64,000 nucleotides of DNA from assembly GCA_037952775.1 (NCBI GenBank), contig JBANAY010000004.1, positions 434,001-498,000 of the forward strand, written 5' to 3'. Numbering within the stretch: the stretch's first letter is position 1; each line of letters begins with the position of its first letter. This DNA comes from Clonostachys chloroleuca. Taxonomy: Eukaryota; Ascomycota; Sordariomycetes; Hypocreales; Bionectriaceae. The position numbers and the translations under genes were made by a program. Below the pieces are notes generated by a model. That model did no database searches. It was given only the letters and a program-made list of their open reading frames with translations, and was not told the DNA's origin. Shown here one piece after another: positions 10,201 through 21,123 of the stretch.

Positions 10201-12574
10201 AGCGTGAATTAGAAAAAGTTTGCCTGCGCGCCGGACCTCCGTGAATGACATAATGCCGGCTCTTGGTCGGGACGTTTGTCGCAGGACAGAGCAAGCTGTA
10301 TGTAACCCGAGGATGTGCTTGCCCGCTATTACAGCCCCGAGGTCGTAGCGAGATCGTCGCTGACGCTTCTGCTGGCTGCCCCTCAACCGCTGGAAGGAAT
10401 ATACAAGCTGTCAGCTGCATGGTTAGACAAGTGCAATAATTCGTCTTGCTCAACTTGGCGCCCTCTCCTAGCGCGGATGCGCAAGCATCAACCTCGTCCG
10501 CCCGGGAACGTGCGGATGTGGAAATTCGCAAGGCAGGAAAGAGGGTAGATGGTGGATGCGGAAGGAAGTACGGACGAACACGCTTCAAGGGCACAAATTT
10601 GCCAGATAGGCGAGGCGATCATGGCCCGCAACAGCTCATCCTCACCGCTGGCCGTGGGGCAGGCAGCGAGAACGAGAGCTGGATTAATTAAATTGATTGA
10701 TTGTCTTTTCTTTTTTCCTCGCCCCTTTTCTTCAGTAGGTGCCACATGATGGCCTAGTCATGCAAAGAATGTGGAAATCGGGGGGACGGGGGGAAGGAAG
10801 ACCGTTGGCACAGCCATTGCGACCGTTTTGCTTTTTCCGCCTCGCTTCTGCACCGTTGAGATGGAAGGGGAGAAGAAACTAACAGTGTCTATTGGCCGGC
10901 TTCTAGATTGACAACGAAGAAAAATCTTGCCCTTGTCAATGGCTTCTGCAACATGCTAACATCACGTACCGCATGTATGTGTGTACATACATACGGACAC
11001 ACAGACGCACGCACATGCAGACCTACATACACGCACATCCGCTCGGTACATCTCACAGACACGATACGCTGGCGTTTTCTTGGCGGCCGTTTGAGTGAGC
11101 CGCGCACGACACGGATTCCTATGTACCGGTTGCAGCGCATGCGTGTCCTGCGAGGAATCCCTGCCCACACCGGGGAGCGAATCAGCAAGGGCAGATCCAG
11201 ATTCGAATGCGCGAACGCCATTATGCGTTACAGAGGTACTTGACACGTCTCTCCATCTCATTCGACTCCCCCAAATGTGTTGTAGATCGGGGGAACGAAC
11301 CTGAGATCTGACGGGCCTGGGATTGGGCCAATCCCCATACCCTTCCTAGCCGGACTCCGCTGCCCAGCAGACAAGGAGGGGGGGCCTAGAATGCAACGAG
11401 GGCAAAAGGCGAGTCGTGGCACTGGCAAACTGGGAGACGGAGGATGGAATACATCACCACCACCATCTCTGCCAGTGAGGAGGCGAACAATGCGAGAAGA
11501 GGCCGTTTGTCCACTTCATAGCACACGCCTCCTCCAAAAAGCAGGGACAACTCACTGGCGAACGCACCACCCCCGGTCAAGGTTTTTTTTTGGTCCTATT
11601 GATTAAGTTTTCTTAGTTTGTTGTCAACGTTGCTCCTTGCAAGGGTCCTGGCGGAGCCAAAGATGATGTTCGCGGTGCACGAAGCACTGATGATGGGGCA
11701 CCGTCTCATAGGCTGGGCGAGTCGTGGTGAACAGAAGATTCCATGCCCCCCCCCCCTCCTTCAGGAGAGACGCATTCGAGAACAGTCCAGCGCATGGCTA
11801 CCTGTGTGTCATCGCCGAGAACTAGCAAGAGAAAGCGTACCGAGCAGCAGGTTGGTCAATTCAGCGGCGGATGGAGACATTATACTCCGAAATGATACTC
11901 TAACCTCCCATCTTCCCAGCTCAATAACACGGCAATCTACAGGTACATTGTGACCCCAAATCTTTCCCCAATACGGTCTGATGCCCCATAAATTCTTTCG
12001 CGTGTTTTATTTACAGTTACAGTAGAATTTTTATGGTTGAATAGGGGACAGGAACAGTTCACGGCCTGGGGGCCATGTCAAGACCCTTCGGCCATCCATC
12101 CACTTGGCAAATGGCCCCTCTCCGTGTTCCCCGCGGCCGTGTGTGCGCCTGGCGTGTGCACCAACACATTAGTTGGTGTGGATGAGAGAAGGTGTGTGTG
12201 TGGTGCTGTTGTGCGTGTTGGCAAACAACCGCTTTGCTGGCCCTTCCATTTGGACGCATCCCGTCCCCGCTTGTGCAATCACTTACGGTTGAGCACATGT
12301 AGAATCGTACGTGCGTCAAGCCGGGGCAAGGTAGTTTCGCTGGCACGAACCCATCTCGACTGATTCTTCCTGCCAGATATGAACCGTTCTGCAGCGTCTG
12401 CACAGCTGGCAGATCCTTTGACGCAACCGCATCGCCTCTGCTCACCTCCAGCCCGGGATCGAGAAGCTGCTTTCGAGACCGAGCAGTGATAACGGCCTGC
12501 ACAACGTCGTCGGCATTTCCACATTTCCTGCCGGAGTGCTTGCCCCAAATGTCGACAGAATCGTTGTGGTATTC

Positions 12575-12680
12575 AGTCATATTATAATACTTCTTTTTGT
12601 TTCTTATTATATGCTAGTAAGTAGAGAATATTGCCTAATAATAGGTTAATAATTTATTCTTATTATTTATTATCTATCAG
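12575..12680. other. AT-rich island
   Basis: About 100 bases of almost pure A/T with repeated TTATTAT and TAATAATAGG-like words inside otherwise GC-rich DNA. There are no terminal repeats or coding remnant, so it cannot be called a transposon relic from sequence alone. Confidence 0.5.
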
Positions 12681-13529
12681 CATCGTCGCCTGTATTGGAA
12701 AGTTGGGAGAAGACATGTTTGCAGTCCCTGTTATTCTGACGCCCAATTGCCCCCTCTCCAACGGTGACTTGGCAGATTACATGTCTGTCTTACTTACATA
12801 CAGATCCCGCATATGTTGGCACCTCTCGAGCGCAATAGCCGCAACCTTCCGTTGCCCTGGTGGCCCGCCCCTCCCATCTCACCGACCAAACCCTTGCGGT
12901 GACGGACATGTTCTCCGAGTGACAGGGTAGGCCTTGAACCCCGTTCTTCCGTGACGTCCAGCCGGCCTGCCTGCCCCCCTTCCTACTCCGACGTTCGAGA
13001 GAGCCAGAGCCAAGACATACCACGTAGTTACCTGCACGGCATTCCTTCCTACAGGCTGGCCCCGGAAGAACTTCCCCCAAAAGCTCTGCCCGGAGCTCCA
13101 GACTCCAGAGGGAGGGGTACGCGAAGCCCATCCGTGGAATCTTCTTCTTGCAACGTACATGGCGACCCCGGGTTTCACTCAGCTACGCAGGGTCCCGTCT
13201 GTGTAGACGCGGGCGCGCACATGTTGCAAGCGGTAGGTATGTCTGTTTTCCAGTTTGCTGAAAGATCCCTTCTTAATGTTCTAATTATGCTATGCTATGG
13301 CCCTGCTTGCCGGTAACACCAAGGGGGAAAAACAGGCGCCTTGCAAGAATCGAGTATGGTCCCCATCTATCTCCTTTTTTTACTCGAATCTGGTAATATC
13401 TGACCTTCAATCCATACCTTGTATTCTGTTGTAAAAGCAAACCGAAGCAAAAAAAGGAGAAAAAGGTCTATCGACATAGTATAGAGCTGTCCGTCGAATC
13501 ATGCCGAGACATAAATCGTGCATGAGTAA

Positions 13530-13550
13530 AGAGAGAGAGAGAGAGAGAGG
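13530..13550. repeat. GA dinucleotide microsatellite
   Basis: About ten GA units in the 3' flank of the DGK1-like gene. Confidence 0.9.
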
Positions 13551-13836
13551 AGGGTAAGGAAAGCATACTACAGGGGAGCTTCCTAATAAGAAACCTCTGA
13601 TAGGTTTTTTTCGATTACAACCGCAGCCAGCCCCAAAATCATCGTGAGAGTGCATCCAAAAGTCGTTGATATCCATAAGCCAGTGCGGCCGTTCCCACAT
13701 GGTTGCCAAAATAGCAGTAAACCAGGGTAGAGTGGTTGTGGGGAGAGTTCCACAGAGATATGCACGGCATCCGCATGTTATAAAAGTGTGCACTACAGCA
13801 TGTTGCGCAACCCTGGAGGTACCTGAGGCATTGGCT

Positions 13837-15021
13837 CTAAGTGAAGATCTTGAGGAAACCCCACATGCCAATTCCACTCAGCACGGGGATCGTCAGGTTA
13901 TCGTCCCATCCGAAGATGTCGACCACCTCACTGGCCGAGGCAATGAATCCAGCCCATATGCTCATCACGCCCAGGGCGAGGGGTCCAGTAATGGTAGCCT
14001 GGCTTCTGGTGAGCCCCAGGGCGTTGGCAGCAACAGCTGGCAGGGACAAGGAATCCTGGAACATGAAGGTCTCGTCCCCGGGCATTGGGCCAATGGTCTT
14101 AGTGAGCCATCCGTAGAACATGTACGAGGTGGCCACGCCAGTTATGGCGGCAGCGAGAGAGCCGGCCAATGACTTGCCGCGGCGAAGTCTGGGGGTGTAT
14201 CGGCCCCAAAGTCGGCCAAAAGTGCTGGCGGCGGTGTCACACCAGCTGAGGAGCAGGACGGCCATGACGCCAACGTCCTTGGGGAAGAAGAACAGCACGA
14301 ACCACGCGCCGAGAAGGTAAAAGATGACGCCGTTCCAGCCAGCGTACTCGCTCTCGCGCATCAGCGCACCGAGCAGTCGGACATAGAGCCTGTTGAAGGA
14401 GGCATATCGGTGTCGCAGCCAGTCAGTCGCCGCAATGGGAAGCAGTGCCGACATGAGATATGGCGGCACCGAGCTGGTTTGTGTGCCACCAACATAGAGC
14501 CATAGGACGAAGAAACCGATCGAAACATGGAGGAATTTCCGCGGGACTTCGTGCTTGTGGATAAATGTCCGCCAATGTCTGTGGATTGGGATGAGACCGA
14601 GAGGGCTCGGGCTTCGACTGAAATCACGCCAATTCCAACCAACCGGGACTATTGGCTCGGGAGGAGCTAGGTGGCCATTGGTTTTGGAGGTCTTCCCGTT
14701 GGCGAGTGTGAGGTCGCCCACATCCTTGGATGCTGCTGTCCTACTCACTCTTCTTGTTGTCAGTCGTTGAACGGTAGCGTTATCGATCGGCGAGCGGCTG
14801 CGTGTCCGGGACTGCCGGAGGCCGGGTTTCTCAACATCGTCGTCAACATCGTCGTCAACATCGTCGTCAACATCGTCTTCGGGCTCCTTCCGCGACGAGC
14901 GGTTCCTAGTCGCTGAACGTGTTACCGGGCCACGACGAGAAGACGATTCTTGATCTCGGTCATCTGGGGTTGGACTAGGCGAGATGACCCGCGGACTGGC
15001 TGGCACCGTGGACTTGGGCAT
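13837..15021 (-). CDS. dgk1: CTP-dependent diacylglycerol kinase, DGK1/HSD1 family
   Basis: Single-exon protein of 394 residues from the ATG at 15021. In yeast, Dgk1 uses CTP to phosphorylate diacylglycerol to phosphatidate in the ER/nuclear envelope and opposes the phosphatase Pah1. The first ~170 residues are Ser/Arg/Asp-rich and disordered, with an Asp repeat. The catalytic part starts near WRTFIHKHEVPRKFLHVSIG and continues with membrane segments (FFVLWLYVGG; VIFYLLGAWFVLFFFP; VMAVLLLSWCDTAAS) and the cytidylyltransferase-like block CDTAASTFGRLWG. The frame stays open upstream to 15315, but the downstream ATG is preferred because homologues begin with a short SPRVISPSPTP-type sequence. 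It is divergent from spb4 about 1 kb away. Confidence 0.85.
   Translation of the reverse strand: MPKSTVPASPRVISPSPTPDDRDQESSSRRGPVTRSATRNRSSRKEPEDDVDDDVDDDVDDDVEKPGLRQSRTRSRSPIDNATVQRLTTRRVSRTAASKDVGDLTLANGKTSKTNGHLAPPEPIVPVGWNWRDFSRSPSPLGLIPIHRHWRTFIHKHEVPRKFLHVSIGFFVLWLYVGGTQTSSVPPYLMSALLPIAATDWLRHRYASFNRLYVRLLGALMRESEYAGWNGVIFYLLGAWFVLFFFPKDVGVMAVLLLSWCDTAASTFGRLWGRYTPRLRRGKSLAGSLAAAITGVATSYMFYGWLTKTIGPMPGDETFMFQDSLSLPAVAANALGLTRSQATITGPLALGVMSIWAGFIASASEVVDIFGWDDNLTIPVLSGIGMWGFLKIFT
14831..14880. repeat. 12-base tandem repeat encoding DDVD units in dgk1
   Basis: About four head-to-tail copies of a 12-base unit (TCAACATCGTCG on the plus strand) are nearly identical and encode an (Asp-Asp-Val-Asp) tract near residues 50-64 of the disordered tail. 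Near-identity at the base level suggests recent slippage. Confidence 0.9.
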
Positions 15022-16040
15022 GGCGAACGAGAAGGGCGGCAGGGACGGACAGTGGATAGCGCCGATAAAAATGCGTTGCAGCGACTCGAAGGCTGACGGC
15101 CAAGAGCCGAAATACTGGTAGCACTGCAGCTGCGTTTCCAGCAGATAGTTATCACGGCGCGAAACACGCGCCAATGATGTGTTGGTGGTTCCGAAGAGCG
15201 AGAAAAGGCTCCAACTATGATGCGACGTCGGCGAAGTGTGTGATGCAGGGTCTCGAGGTTCTATCGGCGCCAGGTTGATACTTGGTGATGATACAGCGGA
15301 GGTGATTTCCCCCACTGCATGTCGCTCCGAGAGTATCTTGACAAAGAGGACTTGAAACAGAGGCCACCAGCATACGTGCTCTGTCGCCAGCTACGCCTTT
15401 GAGAACAGGGTTTTGGAAATTAGGGTAGTGACGGGGGTTAGGGACAAATTTGGGATACGTGGGCAAGTGACCTGTTTTCGGGTGGTGGATGATGTCCGGG
15501 ATGACGGGATCCGCCTCGTTGGGCAAGCCAGATTTTCACCATGGCTTAGTAGTCCACCCAGCCTAATGTGAGACCCTTAGGTAACGCCTCAGTGTCTTAG
15601 ACTACGGTTTTTTGGGGCGTCGGAGCATGTGACAGCCCGAATCGCGGCATTGAGCAGGATTTCGCTCAATTTCCACGATAATAAACCCGGGAGCATGTGA
15701 AAACCCGTTAGGACAGTTAGATTATCGTTGGCCTTGCCCGAGGTTTCCGTGAGCTTCAACGGCAAATCTATCCTGATTTAAGTTACAGCGCATCTCAGAC
15801 ATGTTTCTTGCTCGTGTGCCATGGCCACCTACGACGTAATACTACCCTAGAGGGCTTAGACTAGAACTGACTCGTGTGCACTCGCCCCACACTTTCTTTA
15901 TTATCGATAATGACTCTGATAAGATAACGGAGCTGGATGAAGCGAAAAAAAAAGTTGGGTGGATGCGACATGCGACTTGACGGCCCCTCGATAGAAGTAC
16001 TCGAACTGTGTTATCATTGCTTCTGTACCTCTTTTTTGTA
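15022..16040. other. Intergenic, divergent promoter region of dgk1 and spb4
   Basis: About 1 kb separates the divergent starts. The first 300 bases on the dgk1 side are an in-frame open extension of dgk1 (to 15315) that I take as leader. Nothing else is recognised. Confidence 0.55.
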
Positions 16041-18002
16041 ATGGCTCCCAATAAAAGTGTCCCTGGTGGGCGTAGTCCAAGGGCCTGGGATGCGCTCACT
16101 CCTCCTCTGGCCGAATGGATTCTCGATGCCGTGTCGACAATGGGTTTCAAGCAGATGACACCCGTCCAAGCGGCAACCATTCCTCACTTCATGGGCAACA
16201 AAGATGTCGTTGTAGAGGTTTGACTAACACGCGCCATCATTCATTTAGACTTCACGTAACTAATTGTAATGTAGGCTGTCACTGGAAGCGGAAAGACCTT
16301 GTCGTTTCTTATTCCTGCTGTACAAAGAATCCTGCGCCTGGAGGAACCAACGACACGGCACCATGTCGCCGCCATCATTGTGTCCCCAACCCGAGAGCTC
16401 GCCGCTCAAATCCACTCTGTCCTCTTATCTTTGCTCGAATACCATCCCCCTTCTGCCGAATTGCTACCATATCTCAAGGAGGAGGAGGACAAACGGCCTA
16501 CGACATCTGTCCCTGCCATTGTACCCCAGCTCCTCGTCGGCGGCACCACAACCGTGGCACAGGATCTCAGCTTCTTTCTGCGACACAGCCCTAATATCCT
16601 CATCTCCTCCCCGGGAAGATTGGTGGAATTGCTCTCATCGCCCTACGTTCATTGCCCACAGTCCAGCTTCCAGATGCTTGTTCTGGACGAGGCGGACCGA
16701 CTGCTCGATCTGGGTTTCAAGCAGGACCTGCAAAAAATCATCTCCCACCTGCCCAAACAGCGTCGCACCGGCCTATTTAGCGCAAGCGTGAGCGAAGCTG
16801 TCGGCGAGATTATTCGAGTTGGCTTGCGCAACCCAGTCAAGATCGAGGTCAGGGTCAAGATGAAGGACGGCGGAGTTCTCGAGGATAGAAAGACGCCAGC
16901 CAGTCTACAAATGGCCTATTTGGTGAAGCCGGCGAGCCAGAAGCTCCCCGCTCTTGCCCAGATCCTGGAGGGTCTGCCCATCCGGCCCCAGAGAACAATC
17001 GTTTTCCTGTCGACCTGCGCCGCCGTCGATTATTTCCAGCACGTCCTTCCCGAGCTCCTCCCCGAAGGATTCGCACTGATCCCTCTCCACGGGAAGCACC
17101 AGCCCAAAGTACGAGAGAAGAACTTCAACCGCTTCCTCACCGCAGTATCTCCTACAGTGCTACTCACCACGGACCTGGCCGCCCGTGGTCTGGATATCCC
17201 CCAGGTCGATCTGGTCGTCCAGATCGACGCGCCGTCAGACCCAAAAGTCTTCATCCACCGGAGCGGCAGAGCAGGACGCGCGGGCCGCAAGGGCTTGGCC
17301 GTCGTCATGCTTCACCCCGGCCCTGAGGAGGACTACGTTCGATTCCTCGAGATCCGCAAGACGCCAATCGCACTACTAGAAAAACCAGAGGTCTCAACTA
17401 CGCAGGAGGATGCAGACCAGGCCACGGAGAAGATCCGGAGCCTGCTGCGCGCTGATCGCGCACTCCACGACAAGGCGCAGCGCGCGTTCGTCAGCTGGGT
17501 GCGCAGCTACGGCGGCCACCAGGCCACGTCCATCTTCCGGACGAGCGCGCTCGACTGGGCGGACCTGGGCCAGGGGTGGGGTCTCCTCCGGATGCCCAAG
17601 ATGCCGGAGCTCAAGACATGGCAGGGGGACAAGTTCCTCGGGGTCGAGGTGGATTGGGACAACTTCGCATACCTAGAGAAATCACGGGAGGAGGCCCGGC
17701 AGGAGGCCCTCGAGGCGGAGCGCTCGGGCGCGGCCAAGCTCGCCCGGGACGAGGAGGCCAGCAAGCGGAAGCGCAAGATGAAGGCGAACGAGGCGTGGAG
17801 CAACAAGCACGACCAGGAGGACGTGCGGGTGGAGCGGCGGGAGAAGCGGCGCAAGAGGCGCGAGGCCGAGAAGACGGCGGCGATGACGGAGGAGGAGAAG
17901 GTGAAACAGGCCGAGTTGGATGACATGATCCGCCAGGTCAGGATGCAGAACGCTGCCAAAACCGCCGCTAAAGACGATGAGTTTGAGGGCTTCGACGATT
18001 AG
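16041..18002 (+). CDS. spb4: DEAD-box RNA helicase Spb4 (60S ribosome assembly)
   Basis: Nucleolar ATP-dependent helicase that acts on 27S pre-rRNA during 60S assembly. Exons are 16041-16217 and 16275-18002; the 57-base intron has an unusual GTTTGA donor and a GTAG acceptor. The product is 634 residues (yeast Spb4, 606). Motifs: Q-motif region [14 protein letters not shown] (46-59), Walker A AVTGSGKT (60-67, split by the intron), PTREL near 97, [12 protein letters not shown] near 195-206, SAS near 231 in place of the commoner [18 protein letters not shown] near 355, and [13 protein letters not shown] near 386. The C-terminal extension and the Lys/Arg/Glu-rich helical tail (from about residue 500) are typical of Spb4. 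Skipping the first exon would remove the Q motif. Confidence 0.95.
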
Positions 18003-18662
18003 CTAGCTACCAGATGCATGTACCAAATAATACTACAACTACAGAAATAACAAAGACTGATTCACAAACACCGATCTAATTGCACCCAAGTGATTTCAAA
18101 CAATCGCGGCGAGAATGAATGGCGTGACACGAACAGCTCGAGGAGCGGAATATCCCGAATCCTGCGTCGACGAGAATCGGGGAATACTGGCAGCAGTTGA
18201 GCGCTTTGAAAAAGTCCGGGTGGATCAGCCTTCTCGTTGGTTAGAATGTGCGAAACGGGGGTTTCAGTCGGCCATCGGCAAATAAATCGGTGGGACACAA
18301 CGGCCGGGTCGGTTCCGGACAATCTCAACTTGACCGAGATCACCGCCCCGTCAGCCTTTGCGGGCATGGCAGCAGAGATGAGAAGGATATATAATGCGGC
18401 GATCTCAGCTCGGAGGGGGAAGCTGATTCATGCCGTGCATTTTTAATCTGACAATTCCAAACGAGACTTTCTCACGTTTTCCCCCTTCGCATATATTTAG
18501 CACACACACAACCAGTACTCACGTCTAAGCCAACAATCATCTTCTGGGATCTTCAGCAAAGGAGTCTATTTATTATAAGGCATCTACTTCAATTCAGAAG
18601 GAGGGGATTTCACTCGTTGAAGATCCAAAAGCGCGCCGTACCACCCACCACAGATCACCACA
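18003..18662. other. Intergenic, probable promoter of the b5 reductase-like gene
   Basis: Tandem space after spb4. It contains a TATATAATG element near 18388, about 275 bases before the next ATG, and no credible gene. Confidence 0.5.
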
Positions 18663-19640
18663 ATGGCTTCGTCCCTATTACCTCGCCTCCGGCCGGCCAC
18701 GGTCCTCACAACCGTCCTGGCGGGCGGCATCGCCACCAGCATCTACTCCAAATTCATCATGAGACAGGTACACGCAGACGCGGGGCCAAAACCGAAGAAG
18801 GTCCTCGGCGGCGGCCCGGCCTTCCTCTCTCTCTCCCCTCGAGAGCTCCGAGATGGTGAGTGGCGACACAAAGCGTCTCCGCTTCAAGCTGCCCAAAGAG
18901 GAGGACGTGAGCGGCCTCCCTCTGACCTGTAAGTCCTCCAGCCTAATGCCAAACTAAGCAACATCCAAGCAATGAAGCCGTTCTGATCGAGGAACTGTGC
19001 AACAGCCGCCGTCCTAACAGTGTCGTGGCCCAAGGGCAGCTGGCGCCCCGTCCCGCGGCCCTACACACCCGTCACCCCCTCCGACGCCCCGGGTCACCTC
19101 GACCTCGTCGTCAAGCAGTACCCCAACGGCAGGGCCAGCACCCACCTGCACTCCCTCACCCCCGGTGACAGGCTGCTCTTCGCCCTCCCCATCGCCGGCC
19201 CTAGGTGGACGCCCAGCGCCGACGCGGGAACCCACGTCACCCTCATCGCCGGCGGCGCGGGTATCACGCCCGTCTTCCAGCTCGCCCAGGGCATCCTCCG
19301 CAACCCGGACGACAAGACGAACATCACGCTCGTGTACGGCGCCAACACCGACCGGGACGTGCTCCTGAAGCGGGAGCTCGACGCCTTCGAGAGGGAGTTC
19401 CCGGGCCGCTTCAGGGCCGTCTACACCGTCAGCAGGCCGGGTGAGGGCAGCCCCTACAGGAAGGGCCGCGTGACCAAGGAGCTTCTGCAGGAGGTGACGC
19501 CCGCGTCGGGCAGCTCGCACGTCTACCTGTGCGGACCGCCCGCCATGGAGGCGGCCCTCGCCGGGCAGTTCAAGTGGGGGTCGCCGCTGGGGATCCTGGC
19601 TGAGCTCGGGTACCGTAAGGATCAGATTCACCGGTTCTAG
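18663..19640 (+). CDS. NADH-cytochrome b5 reductase-like flavoprotein (apparent +1 frameshift)
   Basis: FAD/NADH oxidoreductase of the cytochrome b5 reductase family, anchored by an N-terminal membrane helix (residues 12-33, TVLTTVLAGGIATSIYSKFI). Coding exons are 18663-18928 and 19006-19640; the intron 18929-19005 has GTAAGT/CAACAG ends. FAD motif RPYTPVTP lies near 105-112, the NADH-binding GGAGITPVFQL is in the middle, and CGPPAMEAAL is near the end; it closes with LGYRKDQIHRF. One extra C in the run 18835-18838 breaks the frame: GGGPAFLSL is upstream in one frame and LESSEMVSGDTKRLRF downstream in the next, and these blocks are contiguous in the family. Ignoring one C leaves exactly 900 coding bases (299 residues). 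Exon 2 is unusually GC-rich. MCR1- and AIM33-type paralogues cannot be told apart here, so no symbol is given. Confidence 0.8.
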
Positions 19641-19836
19641 GGAAGTTGGCGTTTGATGTAGACAAGGTGCGGCAGTCATTCTTTTTTTCTTGTCTCATTT
19701 GTATCGAAAACGACGAAATGTATATGCCCCAGCTCCGCTTGTAATAGACCTATGTACTTTGAACAATGAAGAAATTTCCCTGTAATGATTATTTTCGTAG
19801 TCGTGTGTGTGCGCGTGCTTGCTTATGAATGCCGGA

Positions 19837-21123
19837 TCAGTCATGCTCCTCTTCGAGCACCTGGAGAGGCCACTTCATAGGCTCCTGCCAGTAGCTGCCG
19901 AGGCGCTTGTTGATATCCCGGATCAAGAAGACGCCCGTGTCGCCGAACATCCAATATTTCCTCGCCCGGTGCACCAGAACCCCGTAATAAGCTAGAATGA
20001 TCAGAGCTTCTGCCCTGTGCCTCCTCAGAACGTCGCCAAACTCGACGGATACCACGACACTGAAGCCAGTGACGGCGTGGGGCAGGTCGGGACGGGGCAG
20101 CCTCCCACTGAGATCGAATGCCCACTGCAGAGTCTGTACCGCCCTCTGGCAGGCATCGATACTCTGGGAATCCAGATCCGAGGCATCGAGGAGTGCTCTC
20201 AAGGGCTCGCACTCTTTCCCGTGACAAGGCTCTTGGGGATATTGGAGGGTTGTGAGACTCAATATTGGCAGCAGCTCCGACTGAAGAAGCATCTCCCACG
20301 TCGGGAGGACCACCGTACGAATCCCTTTGTGGAGATTGATGCAGTCAATGAAGCGGTCTATGAACTCTTGGAAGTCTGAGCGGTTGTACGCCAAGGTCTC
20401 GGCCAATACGTGCAGACCAAGCAATGCGGCGAAGAGAAACCGCGGTGCGGCATACAGCATGTCGTCGGAAGAAGGACTCTCGGTGTCCTTGGTGAAGTAG
20501 GCCAGGGCTCTCGTTTGGAGCTCGGTCGCCTGGTGTCGGTACTTGGCTGCCGACTCTGGCTGCTGATGAGCCTTGTGTATGGCCGCAAACGCGAGAAGCT
20601 GGTCAATCAGATAGGGACATTCCACGGTATGGCGTATGGAGATGTCGACGACGCGTGTTGTCTGGCCATCGCCCAGCACCTCGTTCTCCATGGACGTCTC
20701 GACGTGATGGAGGAGCATCAGATGCTGGGGAGTAAAGGCAGAGACGGGGGTGGAGGGCGAGGCGGGCGTATTGGCAAAGGACTCGTTGAAGGACGGCAGA
20801 GACTGGGGCGGCCACTGCGCCGGTGGGCGCGTCTGCTGAGGGAGAGGAGGCTGAGGCCGCTTCTCTGGGACGGGCACTGGCGACGGCCCTGCTCTGGCTC
20901 TGGCTGGAGCGGGATAGGAGCATGCTCGCTCGGCCATGGAGCAGTTTCTACAGGCTGGGCGCGCTTCATCGCAGCGCATATGCCTCCTTTTGCATTCAGC
21001 GCATCCATTACGCGACTTCCGGTGGGATCGCCGCTGCTTCGTGGTGCTACTACCGCCCGACTTTGGCGTTGACTTGTCTCCCCCTCCATCAGGCGTCCCC
21101 CCTCCAGAGTCTCGCTCCGCCAT
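19837..21123 (-). CDS. Zn(II)2Cys6 transcription factor
   Basis: Single-exon protein of 428 residues. The zinc cluster is at residues 41-68 with Cys at 41, 44, 51, 58, 61 and 68 (GCAECKRRHMRCD..ARPACRNC), preceded by the basic stretch QRRSHRKSRNG. This spacing and the HRKSRNGC lead-in resemble the Upc2/Ecm22-like group, whose characterised members control sterol uptake, but most fungal members have other targets. A Pro/Gln-rich linker follows (about 72-125), then a helical fungal-TF-type regulatory domain (from about 130, TPQHLMLLHHVETS) reaching the end. It is convergent with the b5 reductase-like gene (196 bases apart), and no biosynthetic genes adjoin it, so no target can be proposed. Confidence 0.85.
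   Translation of the reverse strand: MAERDSGGGTPDGGGDKSTPKSGGSSTTKQRRSHRKSRNGCAECKRRHMRCDEARPACRNCSMAERACSYPAPARARAGPSPVPVPEKRPQPPLPQQTRPPAQWPPQSLPSFNESFANTPASPSTPVSAFTPQHLMLLHHVETSMENEVLGDGQTTRVVDISIRHTVECPYLIDQLLAFAAIHKAHQQPESAAKYRHQATELQTRALAYFTKDTESPSSDDMLYAAPRFLFAALLGLHVLAETLAYNRSDFQEFIDRFIDCINLHKGIRTVVLPTWEMLLQSELLPILSLTTLQYPQEPCHGKECEPLRALLDASDLDSQSIDACQRAVQTLQWAFDLSGRLPRPDLPHAVTGFSVVVSVEFGDVLRRHRAEALIILAYYGVLVHRARKYWMFGDTGVFLIRDINKRLGSYWQEPMKWPLQVLEEEHD

Larger units (their letters stand above)
6793..13836. other. Gene-poor stretch of 7 kb
   Basis: No protein family is recognisable in any frame. Open frames up to 196 codons (for example 8590-8000 minus and 10594-10124 minus) have Arg/Ser/Pro/Cys-rich composition and overlap frames on the other strand, as expected of chance frames in GC-rich DNA. 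It contains CA/TG-rich sequence (10971-11040), an 11-C run (11746-11756), an AT-rich island (about 12575-12680) and a GA microsatellite (13531-13550). The part next to 6792 probably holds the upstream control region of the coiled-coil gene. Confidence 0.55.

Noticed and set aside
10124..10594. 156-codon minus-strand open frame
   Set aside because: Composition and overlapping frames look like chance; no family resemblance.
12059..12580. 173-codon minus-strand open frame with His-rich segment
   Set aside because: His repeats come from a GTGT-rich stretch; nothing conserved is seen.
12575..12680. AT-rich island as a transposon relic
   Set aside because: No repeats, no coding remnants and too short to judge.
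13837..15315. Longer 492-codon reading of the dgk1 frame
   Set aside because: The additional 98 residues have no conserved content; the ATG at 15021 gives a family-like start.
19837..21123. Zn2Cys6 gene as the regulator of a secondary-metabolite cluster
   Set aside because: Neighbours are housekeeping genes; no PKS, NRPS, P450 or transporter in the window.
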